This document shows positions 49,893 to 58,464 of a stretch of 64,000 bases of DNA, one piece after another. The position numbers and the translations under genes were made by a program. Location: contig NZ_CP076061.1 of assembly GCF_018729255.1 (NCBI RefSeq), positions 124,001 through 188,000 of the forward strand. The letters run 5' to 3'. The stretch is from Cupriavidus sp. EM10. GTDB taxonomy: Bacteria; Pseudomonadota; Gammaproteobacteria; Burkholderiales; Burkholderiaceae. Positions within the stretch are counted from its first letter, which is position 1, and the number at the start of each line of letters is the position of its first letter. A model generated the notes under the pieces. That model ran no database searches. It saw only the letters and a program-made list of their open reading frames with translations, and was not told where the DNA came from.

Positions 49893-50876
49893 TTATTCCG
49901 GCTGGATGCCCGCGTCCTTCACGAGCTTGTTCCACTTCACCAGTTCGCTGCCGACAAAGGCCGTGAACTGCTGCGGGGTCTGGCCGAAGGCCTCGAAGCC
50001 CAGCGCCTCGAACTTTGGCGCCACCTCCTTGCTGGACGCGATCTTCGACAATTCGCGGTTCAGCCGCTCCACAATCGGCTGCGGCGTCTTGGCCGGGGCG
50101 AACACCCCGTTCCAGGAGGTAATGTCGAAGCCCTTCAGCTCGGGCGTGTCGGCAATCGGCGGCAGGTCGGGCAGCAGGCGGCTGCGCTGCGCGGTGGTCA
50201 CCGCCAGCGCACGCATCTTGCCGGCCTTGACGTTGGCGATGCCTGCAGCCACGTCGACGAACATCATTGGCACCTGCCCGGCGATGACGTCGGTCATGGC
50301 CGGCGGCGTGCTCTTGTACGGCACGTGCAGCAGGTCGATATTGGCCATGCGGCCCAGCGTGGCGCCCGACACGATGCCGGTGCTGTTGCCGCTGGCGTAC
50401 GACATGCCCGGATGCGCCTTGGCATAGGCAATCAGCTCGCCCACCGTCTTCACCGGCAGCTTCGGATTGATCACCAGCATGAACGGCAGGTTGCCCATGC
50501 GCGCGACCGGCGTGAAATCCTTGATCGGGTCGTAGGGCAGCTTCTTCATCAGCGACGGATTGGCCGAATGCGTGGTGTTCGTCGTCATGAACAGCGTGTA
50601 GCCATCGGGCGCGGCCTGCGCCACCAGTTCGGCGGCAATCGCACCGTTGGCCCCGGGGCGGTTGTCGACCACCACGTTCTGGCCCAGCGCATCGCCCAGT
50701 TCCTTGGCCGTGATGCGCGCCACGGCGTCGGTGCCGCTGCCCGCCGCGAACGGCACCACCAGCCGGATCGGGCGGCTCGGATAACTGTCTGCGGCCTGCG
50801 CGGCCAGCGGCACAGCCGCCATGGGTAGCGCCAGCAAGGCGGCGGCAAGCGTGCGCCGCACGCGGAAATTCGGCAT
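49893..50876 (-). CDS. Bug-family (TctC) periplasmic solute receptor
   Basis: 327 residues. Signal peptide LAAALLALPMAAVPLAAQA, then the Bug/TctC fold: YPSRPIRLVVPFAAGSGTDA, NVVVDNRPGANGAIAAELVA, TPVARMGNLPFMLVINPKLP and the late FDITSWNGVFAPAKTPQPIV. Binds a small carboxylate in the periplasm. No TctA/TctB membrane components lie in the window, the usual situation for Bug genes in this group. It sits in the acyl-CoA operon, so its ligand may be the pathway substrate or a sensor ligand. Confidence 0.92.
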   Translation of the reverse strand: MPNFRVRRTLAAALLALPMAAVPLAAQAADSYPSRPIRLVVPFAAGSGTDAVARITAKELGDALGQNVVVDNRPGANGAIAAELVAQAAPDGYTLFMTTNTTHSANPSLMKKLPYDPIKDFTPVARMGNLPFMLVINPKLPVKTVGELIAYAKAHPGMSYASGNSTGIVSGATLGRMANIDLLHVPYKSTPPAMTDVIAGQVPMMFVDVAAGIANVKAGKMRALAVTTAQRSRLLPDLPPIADTPELKGFDITSWNGVFAPAKTPQPIVERLNRELSKIASSKEVAPKFEALGFEAFGQTPQQFTAFVGSELVKWNKLVKDAGIQPE

Positions 50877-50929
50877 GGTGATCTCCTCCAGGGGTTTGGG
50901 CCGCTGCTGCGCCCTATTGAATAGGGTGC

Positions 50930-51340
50930 TCAGGCCGGACGAATCACGCGGTCGGCCGATTCCTCGTACGGCGGCGCGTAAATCACCAGCAGCTTTACGG
51001 GCTCGTCGCTGATCACCGTGAACACATGCATGGCGTCGGCCGGAAAAAAGCAGCAGTCGCCCGGCCCAAGCTCGCGCGCCTGGCCGTTGACCTCGGCCCG
51101 CGCGCGCCCTTCCAGCACATAGCAGACCTGCTCGATGCCCGGATGCGCGTGCGGCAACGCGCCCTTGCCGCGCTCGATGGTGCCGTGGACCACTTCGAGC
51201 TGGGTAGCGCCGACGTTCTCGCGGCCGATGATGCGGCGGTTCAGTGTGCCGACATGATTGGCCGGGTGATAGCCGGCCACCTCTTCGGTACGGACGAAAT
51301 AGGTGGGAGCCGCCTGCTTGGCGGCCGAAGATGCGGTCAT
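50930..51340 (-). CDS. Cupin-domain protein
   Basis: 136 residues, one cupin barrel: ERGKGALPHAHPGIEQVCYV (metal-ligand HxHx..E motif) and ELGPGDCCFFPADAMHVFTV (second His motif). Small cytoplasmic metal-binding protein, possibly a dioxygenase, isomerase or regulator domain without a DNA-binding part. It lies between the two Bug genes, preceded by a 176-base gap that contains palindromes and may hold a second promoter. Confidence 0.85.
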   Translation of the reverse strand: MTASSAAKQAAPTYFVRTEEVAGYHPANHVGTLNRRIIGRENVGATQLEVVHGTIERGKGALPHAHPGIEQVCYVLEGRARAEVNGQARELGPGDCCFFPADAMHVFTVISDEPVKLLVIYAPPYEESADRVIRPA

Positions 51341-51398
51341 GGGTGGGCTGTCTCCAACATCGGGCGCCGTTTTGAAGGATCGGCTGATCGGCGCCTTG

Positions 51399-51436
51399 TT
51401 TTCATGTTTGTGAAACAGATTTTATGCTCATGAAAA
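51399..51436. promoter_or_regulatory. TTTCAT/ATGAAA palindromes upstream of the cupin gene
   Basis: Nested inverted repeats: TTTTCATG (51399-51406) with CATGAAAA (51429-51436), and TTTCA-n6-TGAAA at 51400-51415. The AT-rich stretch stands out from its GC-rich surroundings and may mark an internal promoter with operator. Confidence 0.45.
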
Positions 51437-51479
51437 TGGAGTCAACTAGGGGTTGCTACCGATGGAGGGCAGCAAGGCA

Positions 51480-51503
51480 GCACGTGGCGGCGATGCCACG
51501 TGC
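51480..51503 (-). terminator. Hairpin after the first Bug gene of the operon
   Basis: GCACGTGGC-ATCGCC-GCCACGTGC on the minus strand, perfect nine-base stem 13 bases past the stop codon at 51517, with no T tract. A transcript-end or attenuation element. Confidence 0.45.
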
Positions 51504-51516
51504 GACAGGTCAGCGA

Positions 51517-52515
51517 TCAGTCCAGCGTGATGCCTTCGCGCTGGATCACGGCGTCCCAGCTGACTTCCTCCTTCTCCACCCGCTTTGCGAAGTTCTCGGG
51601 ATCCACCATCACCACGTCGCCCTGCTGCCCCAGTGCGGCCTTGGCCTTCTCGTCGTCCAGCACGCCGCGCGTGGCCGCATGCAGCTTCTGGACGATGGGC
51701 TGCGGCGTGCCGGCCGGCGCCAGCAGGCCGATCCAGAACGTGGAGTTGAACGGCTTCAGGCCCGCTTCCTCCACCGTGGGGATGTCGGGCAACTGCGTCA
51801 TGCGCCGCGACGAGCTGACAGCGATGGGCTTGAGCTTGCCGGCCTTGATCTGCGGCAACGCCGTCCAGGTGTCGAACGCGGTATCGAGTTCGCCGCTGAT
51901 CACCGCCATTTCCGCCTGGGCGGCCGACTTGTACGGCACGTGCGTGGTAGAAATCTTCGCGCGGTTGTTCAGCATCGCAAAGCTCAGGTGGGCGATGTTG
52001 CCGGGGCCGGCCGAGCCGTAGCTGATCTTGCCGGGATGTTGCGACGCGTAGCGGACCAGATCGGGCACCGTGGCCACCGCGTTCTTCTGCGACCACTCCG
52101 GGTTGGTCACCAGGATGAACGGCGCCTCCAGTACCAGCGTCACCGGCGCCAGGTCGCGCGCCTTGTAGCTGGCCTTCTTGTAGATGTGCGGGTTGATGGT
52201 GACGCTGCTGGAATTGGTGACCACCAGCGTGTAGCCGTCCGGGGCGGCGCGCACGGCCTCGCCCACGCCGATCAGGCCGTTGGCGCCGGCCTTGTTCTCC
52301 ACCACCACGGGCTGGCCCAGCGACCTGGTCAACCGCTCCGACAGCACGCGCGCCACGGTATCGGTAAACGATCCGGCCGGGAACGGCACGATCATGCGGA
52401 TCGGCTTGTTCGGCCAGTTTCCGGTGGACTGGGCGGCTGCGATGCCCGGCAGGCCGATTGTCAGCAGGCATCCCATGGCCATGGCAGCGGCCAGCGTCAT
52501 TTCGCGTCGTTTCAT
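51517..52515 (-). CDS. Bug-family (TctC) periplasmic solute receptor
   Basis: 332 residues, about half identical in pattern to the Bug protein at 49893. Signal peptide LAAAMAMGCLLTIGLPGIAAAQ, then NWPNKPIRMIVPFPAGSFTD, PVVVENKAGANGLIGVGEAV, LAPVTLVLEAPFILVTNPEW and LKPFNSTFWIGLLAPAGTPQ. It starts 56 bases after the CoA-transferase gene. Two different Bug receptors in one operon suggest two ligands or a paralogue pair; ligands unknown. Confidence 0.92.
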   Translation of the reverse strand: MKRREMTLAAAMAMGCLLTIGLPGIAAAQSTGNWPNKPIRMIVPFPAGSFTDTVARVLSERLTRSLGQPVVVENKAGANGLIGVGEAVRAAPDGYTLVVTNSSSVTINPHIYKKASYKARDLAPVTLVLEAPFILVTNPEWSQKNAVATVPDLVRYASQHPGKISYGSAGPGNIAHLSFAMLNNRAKISTTHVPYKSAAQAEMAVISGELDTAFDTWTALPQIKAGKLKPIAVSSSRRMTQLPDIPTVEEAGLKPFNSTFWIGLLAPAGTPQPIVQKLHAATRGVLDDEKAKAALGQQGDVVMVDPENFAKRVEKEEVSWDAVIQREGITLD

Positions 52516-52570
52516 GTGGTCTCCTTATCGTTTTATCTTGAATTCAGGCGTCTCATGTCCTGTCAAGGGA

Positions 52571-55036
52571 CTAGGCCGATGTCCCGGCGCCCTTGCGCCG
52601 GGCGGTCTGGCCCGTGATGCCCCGACGCTCCAGCGCCGCGCGCTGTTCGGCGCCGAGTCCCAGCACGCTGGCCAGTACCTGGTCGGTGTGCTGGCCCAGC
52701 GTCGGCGAAACATGGCGGATCGGCGCCGGCCCGTCGGCACCACGGAACCAACTGGTGCTGGCGGGATATCGCCCAACGTAGGGACGCTCCACCTCGCACC
52801 AGAACCCGCGCGCATGCAGATGGCGATCCTGCAGCACCTGCCACATCGGCTTGACCGCGCCGGCCGCGATACCGGCCTGCTGAAGCTGGTGCATGGCGTC
52901 GTCGGGCTCGCGTGCCGCGCACCAGGCGGCAATGGCGGCGTCGATGCGGTCATGCCGGGCGCGGCGGCCCGTGGCATCGGCCAGCGCCGTATCGGCGGCC
53001 AGATCGGGGCGTCCGATCAGGCGGCCTAGCGCGGGCCACTGGGCGTCATCGGTCAGGCTCAGGACGATCCAGCCATCGTCGCCGGCGCAGCGGTAGCAGC
53101 CATGCGGCACGGCCATCGGATGCCGATTGCCCTGGCGCGGCGCCACCTGTCCCGATACCGACTGCTCGATCATGAATGGCGCGGTGAGGGCCAGCATGGC
53201 CTCCACCTGCGACAGGTTCAGATGCCGCCCCTTGCCCGTAGCCTGCTGGGCGAACAAGGCAACGAGCATCGCTGCCCCGGCATTGAGGCCGCCAATCGGA
53301 TCGCCATAGGCATACGACGTCATGGCGGGCGGCCCGGCTGGATCGCCCGTGTAGCAGGGCAGCCCGCTGGCCTGTTCCAGCGTGCCGCCATAGGCGCGCG
53401 TGTTGCTCCAGGCGTTGCCCAGGCCAAAGGCCGGCATCGACACCATCGCCAGCCGCCCATTGCGGGCGCGCAGCGTGTCGTAGGTCAGGCCCAGCTTGGG
53501 CAGCACCTCGGCCGAGTAGTTTTCGATGACCGCGTCGGCGTTGGCCACCAGGTCCAGCAGCAGCGCCTTGCCCTCGGGCTGCGTCAGGTCCAGCGTGATG
53601 CCGAGCTTGTTGCGGTTCATCATGTTGAAGTTCGAATTCTTCTCGTACAGCCGGTCCCGATAGAACTCGTCGGTGAAATTCGCGCCGCGCCACCAGTCCG
53701 GGTAGCCCGTGCTTTCCACCTTGATGACCTCGGCCCCCAGGTCGGCCAGCGTCCGCGTGGCCAGCGGACCCGCCCAGCCCATCGTCAGGTCGACCACGCG
53801 GACGCCCTCCAGCGGCAGGCGCGTGGCCGGAGCCGGCGCCAGACGGTGGCGAGGATGATGGTCCAGGCCCGCATCGCGGTAGAACGCCGTATCGGCACCC
53901 AGCCCCGGCGCCCGGCCGCCGGCCAGCGGCCCGGCATCGTCGAGCCGCAGCGGCACCACGGGGCCTTCGAATGTCACGCCGCCCAGTTCCACTGGCACGA
54001 ATGCGCCGCGCTGGCGATGCACGGCCTGCTCCAGCAGCGTGGCCATGCCGGGCACCACCACGGCCGGATGCTTCTTGTCGCCCAGCAGCGCAAACCACTG
54101 TTCGGCCGTGCGCTTCAGCAGCGCCGGCTTCAGGAAGGCGTCGATCTCGTCGGCCACCAGCATCCGTTCGGGACCGCTGGCAAAGCGCGGATCGCTGCCC
54201 AGTTCGGGGCGCCCGATCGCCTCGCACAGCGCCTTCCACTGCGGCAGCGTATGCGTGAAGATGCCGATCCAGCCGTCAGCCGTCTCGTAGATGCCGCCCG
54301 GATGCGTACCGCAAAACCGGTTCACGCCCATGCGCCGGAGCGGGTGGCGGTTGTCCTGCACCATGCCCGCTTCCATCTCCACCACGCTGAAGATGCATTC
54401 ATGCGTGCTCAGCACGTAGCGCCGGCTGCCCTGCGCGGCGCCCATCAGCCCCGCCACGGCGGCCGAGAACGCGCTCAGGCCCACCACGATGCCGGTCTGC
54501 ACGTCGTGCGGCATATGCGGCGGCCCCTCCACCGGTCCGCTGCCATGCACGGCGCCGGCCAGCCCCCGGCACACCGCCTCGGTGCCCGCGAACTCGCTGT
54601 AGGGGCCGCTATCGCCAAACCATGTCAGCGCGATGTCGATGGGCACATGGCCGCCAGAATCGCTTACGTCCTGCCAGACTGGCCGCTGCAGCACGGCAAT
54701 ACCCTCGGCCAGCGCGCGGGCGTCGAGCACCACATCACACGTGCGCGCCAACTGCGCCAGCCACACCTCGTCGTCCGGGCCGCCTTCGGCCACGACGCTG
54801 CGCTTGTTGGTATTGAGCCAGCCGAAGAGCGCGCTTTCCGGCTGGCTGCCGGGCAAATCCACCAGCGGTGGCATCCGCCGCCAGGCGTCGCCGGCCGCGC
54901 GTTCGACCTTGATGACCTCGGCGCCAAAATCGGCAAACAGCTTGCCCGCGTAGGCCAGCGCCGGGCCGGTGCCGATTTCCAGCACGCGCAATCCCCCCAG
55001 CGCCAGTTGCGCCGGATCTGGACCATTCCTGGTCAT
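52571..55036 (-). CDS. Tandem CaiB/BaiF-type CoA transferase (two fused domains)
   Basis: 821 residues from the ATG at 55036 (CCAGGAGGC upstream). Two complete family III CoA-transferase units in one chain: the first at ~10-395 (LGGLRVLEIGTGPALAYAGK...), the second at ~415-815 (PLEGVRVVDLTMGWAGPLAT...). Each keeps a candidate catalytic Asp: HDVQTGIVVGLSAF in unit 1 and YAYGDPIGGLNAGAA in unit 2. Normal family proteins are ~400 residues and dimerise as interlocked rings, so this is a fused pseudo-dimer. It probably moves CoA onto the pathway acid. The short linker between units contains LGADTAFYRDAGLDHHPRHR. Confidence 0.9.
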   Translation of the reverse strand: MTRNGPDPAQLALGGLRVLEIGTGPALAYAGKLFADFGAEVIKVERAAGDAWRRMPPLVDLPGSQPESALFGWLNTNKRSVVAEGGPDDEVWLAQLARTCDVVLDARALAEGIAVLQRPVWQDVSDSGGHVPIDIALTWFGDSGPYSEFAGTEAVCRGLAGAVHGSGPVEGPPHMPHDVQTGIVVGLSAFSAAVAGLMGAAQGSRRYVLSTHECIFSVVEMEAGMVQDNRHPLRRMGVNRFCGTHPGGIYETADGWIGIFTHTLPQWKALCEAIGRPELGSDPRFASGPERMLVADEIDAFLKPALLKRTAEQWFALLGDKKHPAVVVPGMATLLEQAVHRQRGAFVPVELGGVTFEGPVVPLRLDDAGPLAGGRAPGLGADTAFYRDAGLDHHPRHRLAPAPATRLPLEGVRVVDLTMGWAGPLATRTLADLGAEVIKVESTGYPDWWRGANFTDEFYRDRLYEKNSNFNMMNRNKLGITLDLTQPEGKALLLDLVANADAVIENYSAEVLPKLGLTYDTLRARNGRLAMVSMPAFGLGNAWSNTRAYGGTLEQASGLPCYTGDPAGPPAMTSYAYGDPIGGLNAGAAMLVALFAQQATGKGRHLNLSQVEAMLALTAPFMIEQSVSGQVAPRQGNRHPMAVPHGCYRCAGDDGWIVLSLTDDAQWPALGRLIGRPDLAADTALADATGRRARHDRIDAAIAAWCAAREPDDAMHQLQQAGIAAGAVKPMWQVLQDRHLHARGFWCEVERPYVGRYPASTSWFRGADGPAPIRHVSPTLGQHTDQVLASVLGLGAEQRAALERRGITGQTARRKGAGTSA

Positions 55037-55094
55037 GGAAGCCTCCTGGTTTCGTTGATACCGTGGGTCCGGGGTGCGGATATCCACCGGGCGC

Positions 55095-58000
55095 CTACCA
55101 TGCGTCCACAAAGCCGCGACGCTCGCGCCGGCCACGCAGTTCCGCCGACGCGATACCCTGAGCGATCCATTTGCGCGTCTCGGCCGGATCGATCACCGCA
55201 TCGATCTCCACCGCCGCCGCCGTGTTGATCGCGTGGCCGCGTTCGTACGACTGCGCCACCAGCCGGTCGAACAGCGCCTTGCGCTCCGGGCCATCGGGCA
55301 CCGCTTCAAGCTCCTTCTTGAAACCGAGCCGCACTGCGCCCTCCAGCCCCATCGGCCCGAATTCGCCGGTCGGCCACGAGATCGTGAAGCTGGCCGAACG
55401 GAAGCCGCCGCCCGCCATGGCCATCGCGCCCAGCCCATAGCCCTTGCGCAGCGTCACGGCCAGCAGCGCCACGCGCAGCTTGGCGGCCGTCAGGAACATG
55501 CGCGACACGTGGCGCACCTGCGCACGTGCCTCGACGTCCGGCCCTACCATGAACCCCGGGGTATCGATCAGCGAGACGATCGGCAGGCCGTGCGCATCGC
55601 ACAGCTGCATGAAGCGCGACGCCTTGTCGGCCGCGTCGGCGTCGATGGCGCCGCCCAGGTGATACGGGTTGTTGGCCATGATGCCGACCGGTTGCCCCTC
55701 CACGCGGGCCAGCGCCGTATGGATGCCGGCGCCAAAGCCGCCGCGCAGCATCAGCACGCTACCCACATCGGCAATGCCCTCGATGGCCTTGCGGGTGTCG
55801 TAGACGCGCAGCCGGTTCTCGGGCACCACATGGCGCAGCGCGGCAGGATCGGGCGCGCTCCAGTGCGCCACGCGGCCCTGGAACATCGACAGGTAGTGCT
55901 TGGCCGCGTGCGTGGCCTCGGCCTCGTTTTCCACCAGGATGTCGATGACTCCATTGGCGAACTGCACCGGCGCCGGGCCCACGTCCTCCGGACGGAAGAT
56001 GCCCAGCCCGCCCCCTTCGATCATGGCTGGCCCGGCCATGCCGATGTTCACGGACTTGTCGGCGATGATCACGTCGCAGCAGCCCACGAACGCCGCATTG
56101 CCCGCGAAGCAGCGGCCCGACACGATGCCCACCACCGGCACCTGCCCGCTCAGTTCGGCAAACGCGGCGAACGACGGCTGGTACAGGCCCGACACCGACG
56201 GAAAGTCCACGTCGCCGGGACGCCCGCCGCCACCTTCGCCAAACAGCACCAGCGGCAGTTCGTCGCGCAGCGCCACCTCCACGATGCGGTCGGTCTTGAT
56301 ATGGTTGCGCTTGCCCTGCGTGCCGGCCATCACGGTGGCGTCGTAGGCCATCACCGCACTGCGGGCGCGATCCTTGCCGACCAGCTCGGCATTGACGTTG
56401 CCGATGCCCGTGATCAGGCCGTCGGCCGGCGCATTGGCGATCAGGTCCTCTTTGGTGCGGCGGGTGGCCTGGGCGGCCATCGCCAGCGCGCCGTATTCGA
56501 CGAAGCTGTCGGCATCGCACAGGTCGGCAATATTCTCGCGGGCCGTGCGCTGTCCGCGCGATCGGCGCCGGGCCACGGCGTCGGGGCGCGCGTCGTCATA
56601 CAGATAGGCGTGCCGGTCCAGCACGCGCTGCAGGTCGGCGCGGATGGCGCTGGCGTCGTGCGCCTGGGCGGTGTCGGCCGCCACGCCGTCGGCGTCTACT
56701 TCCTCCAGCACGATAAGGATCTGGTTCTCGGCGGCCAGCGCGTTCTTTTCCAGGCGCAGGTCCACCACGCGGCCCGCGCATTCGGCCACGATGGCGTGCT
56801 CCATCTTCATGGCGTCGAGCACAGCCACGGTCTGGCCCGGCTTGACCAGCGCGTTCAGTTCCACCGCGATTTCCACCACGCGGCCCGTCAGCGGCGCGCG
56901 GATGGCGACCAGCCCTTCCTCGACCTGTTCCTCCGGGCCCGCCGCATGTGCAAGACCATGGACCGGCGGCCGTGCCGCGCCGCCGAGCAGCGCCTCCTGC
57001 GCGCGGCCGGCGTCGGCAATCGCCTCGGCCGCAGCGGCGAGTTCCGGCAGGATCGCCTCGAAATGGCGCGTATGGACGGCCTGCGTCCGGAATTCGTCGC
57101 GCTGCACCAGCGCGCGCAGCAGGTTCAGGTTGGTGGGCACGCCGCCGATGCGGAATTCAGCCAGCGCACGTTGCAGACGGCGCAGCACCGCCCCGAAGTC
57201 CGACGTGCCGCTGCTGACGATCAACTTGGCCAGCAGCGTGTCGAAGTTCGGCGACGGCTCGTAGCCGGTATAGGCGTGGGTATCGACGCGGACATCGGGC
57301 CCGGTCGGCGGATCGAATCGCTCCAGCCGGCCATGCGCCGGACGGGCCAGCCCGTTGGCGTCGGTCATTTCGGCATTGACGCGAACCTGGATGGCAAAGC
57401 CGCGCGGCTGCGGCGGCGCGGCCGGGTCCAGCCCAAGTTCAGCCAGCGTACGCCCCGCGGCCAGCCCGATTTGCAGCGCCACCAGGTCCACGCCCGTGAC
57501 CTGCTCGGTGATCGTATGCTCGACCTGCAGGCGCGGATTGGCTTCGATAAAGACAAAATCCTTCTGCTCGCCGGCCTCGTTTTCCTCGACCAGGAATTCG
57601 AACGTACCCAGGCTGGCGTAGCCCACGCGGCGCGCCAGACGCAGCGCGGCCTTGATGATGGCGTCGCGCAGCTGCGGCTTCAGCACGGGGCTCGGGGCGA
57701 TTTCCACCAGCTTCTGGAAGCGCCGCTGCAGTGTGCAGTCGCGCTCGCCCAGCGCCACCACATTCACGCCGTCGCCGGCGATCTGCACCTCGATATGGCG
57801 CGCCCGCGCCACCAGCCGCTCTGCGTACAGCGCGTCGATGCCGAACGCCGACGCCGCCTCGGAGCGGCAGCGCGCATAGGCTTCGGCCAGGTCTTCACGG
57901 CGGCGCACCACGCGCATGCCCCGGCCGCCCCCGCCGCCCACCGCCTTGATAACGACGCCGGCCGCGCCCTGTGCATCGAAGAAGGCCGTGATGTCGTCCA

Positions 58001-58412
58001 GGGACGCGCCGCCGTGCGTGGCTGGCATTACCGGCACATCGCTCTGTACCGCCAGTTCCAGCGCGCGGCCCTTGTCGCCGAAGATCGCCAGATGCTCGAC
58101 CGCCGGGCCGATGAACCGGATGCCGGCGGCCTCGCACGCCTGCGCGAAGTCGGCCCGCTCGCTCAGGAAGCCGTAGCCCGGATGCACGGCATCGCAGCCG
58201 GTGGACTTGGCGGCGGCAATGATGCCGGCGATGTCGATATAGGCGGCCGGGCCGGCGCCATCCAGCGCTACAGCCTCGTCGGCCAGCACGCGATGCAGCG
58301 CGCTGACGTCGTCCTGCGAATAGACCGCCACGGTGCCAATTTCCAGATCCCGCGCGGCCCGCACGATACGCAGGGCAATCTCCCCACGGTTCGCAATCAG
58401 CAGCTTCTTCAA
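55095..58412 (-). CDS. Single-chain acyl-CoA carboxylase (BC-BCCP-CT)
   Basis: 1105 residues from the TTG at 58412, chosen because AGGAGAGA precedes it and LKKLLIANRGEIALRIVRAA is the canonical start of a biotin carboxylase. Biotin carboxylase ~1-445 (ATP-grasp loop VGGGGGRGMRVV; FIEANPRLQVEHTITEQVTG). Biotin carrier ~505-575 with the biotin lysine in VLDAMKMEHAIVAE (Lys ~536). Carboxyltransferase ~590-1105 (GKRNHIKTDRIVEVALRDEL, SGRCFAGNAAFVGCCDVIIA, GGGFRSASFTISWPTGEFG). The all-in-one order resembles the single-chain long-chain acyl-CoA carboxylases known from mycobacteria and Rhodopseudomonas. Substrate unassigned. Confidence 0.9.
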   Translation of the reverse strand: MKKLLIANRGEIALRIVRAARDLEIGTVAVYSQDDVSALHRVLADEAVALDGAGPAAYIDIAGIIAAAKSTGCDAVHPGYGFLSERADFAQACEAAGIRFIGPAVEHLAIFGDKGRALELAVQSDVPVMPATHGGASLDDITAFFDAQGAAGVVIKAVGGGGGRGMRVVRRREDLAEAYARCRSEAASAFGIDALYAERLVARARHIEVQIAGDGVNVVALGERDCTLQRRFQKLVEIAPSPVLKPQLRDAIIKAALRLARRVGYASLGTFEFLVEENEAGEQKDFVFIEANPRLQVEHTITEQVTGVDLVALQIGLAAGRTLAELGLDPAAPPQPRGFAIQVRVNAEMTDANGLARPAHGRLERFDPPTGPDVRVDTHAYTGYEPSPNFDTLLAKLIVSSGTSDFGAVLRRLQRALAEFRIGGVPTNLNLLRALVQRDEFRTQAVHTRHFEAILPELAAAAEAIADAGRAQEALLGGAARPPVHGLAHAAGPEEQVEEGLVAIRAPLTGRVVEIAVELNALVKPGQTVAVLDAMKMEHAIVAECAGRVVDLRLEKNALAAENQILIVLEEVDADGVAADTAQAHDASAIRADLQRVLDRHAYLYDDARPDAVARRRSRGQRTARENIADLCDADSFVEYGALAMAAQATRRTKEDLIANAPADGLITGIGNVNAELVGKDRARSAVMAYDATVMAGTQGKRNHIKTDRIVEVALRDELPLVLFGEGGGGRPGDVDFPSVSGLYQPSFAAFAELSGQVPVVGIVSGRCFAGNAAFVGCCDVIIADKSVNIGMAGPAMIEGGGLGIFRPEDVGPAPVQFANGVIDILVENEAEATHAAKHYLSMFQGRVAHWSAPDPAALRHVVPENRLRVYDTRKAIEGIADVGSVLMLRGGFGAGIHTALARVEGQPVGIMANNPYHLGGAIDADAADKASRFMQLCDAHGLPIVSLIDTPGFMVGPDVEARAQVRHVSRMFLTAAKLRVALLAVTLRKGYGLGAMAMAGGGFRSASFTISWPTGEFGPMGLEGAVRLGFKKELEAVPDGPERKALFDRLVAQSYERGHAINTAAAVEIDAVIDPAETRKWIAQGIASAELRGRRERRGFVDAW

Positions 58413-58464
58413 AGTCTCTCTCCTGTGATGTTCTTGTGTTGTGTCCGGATGGCGCCCGGCCGTC

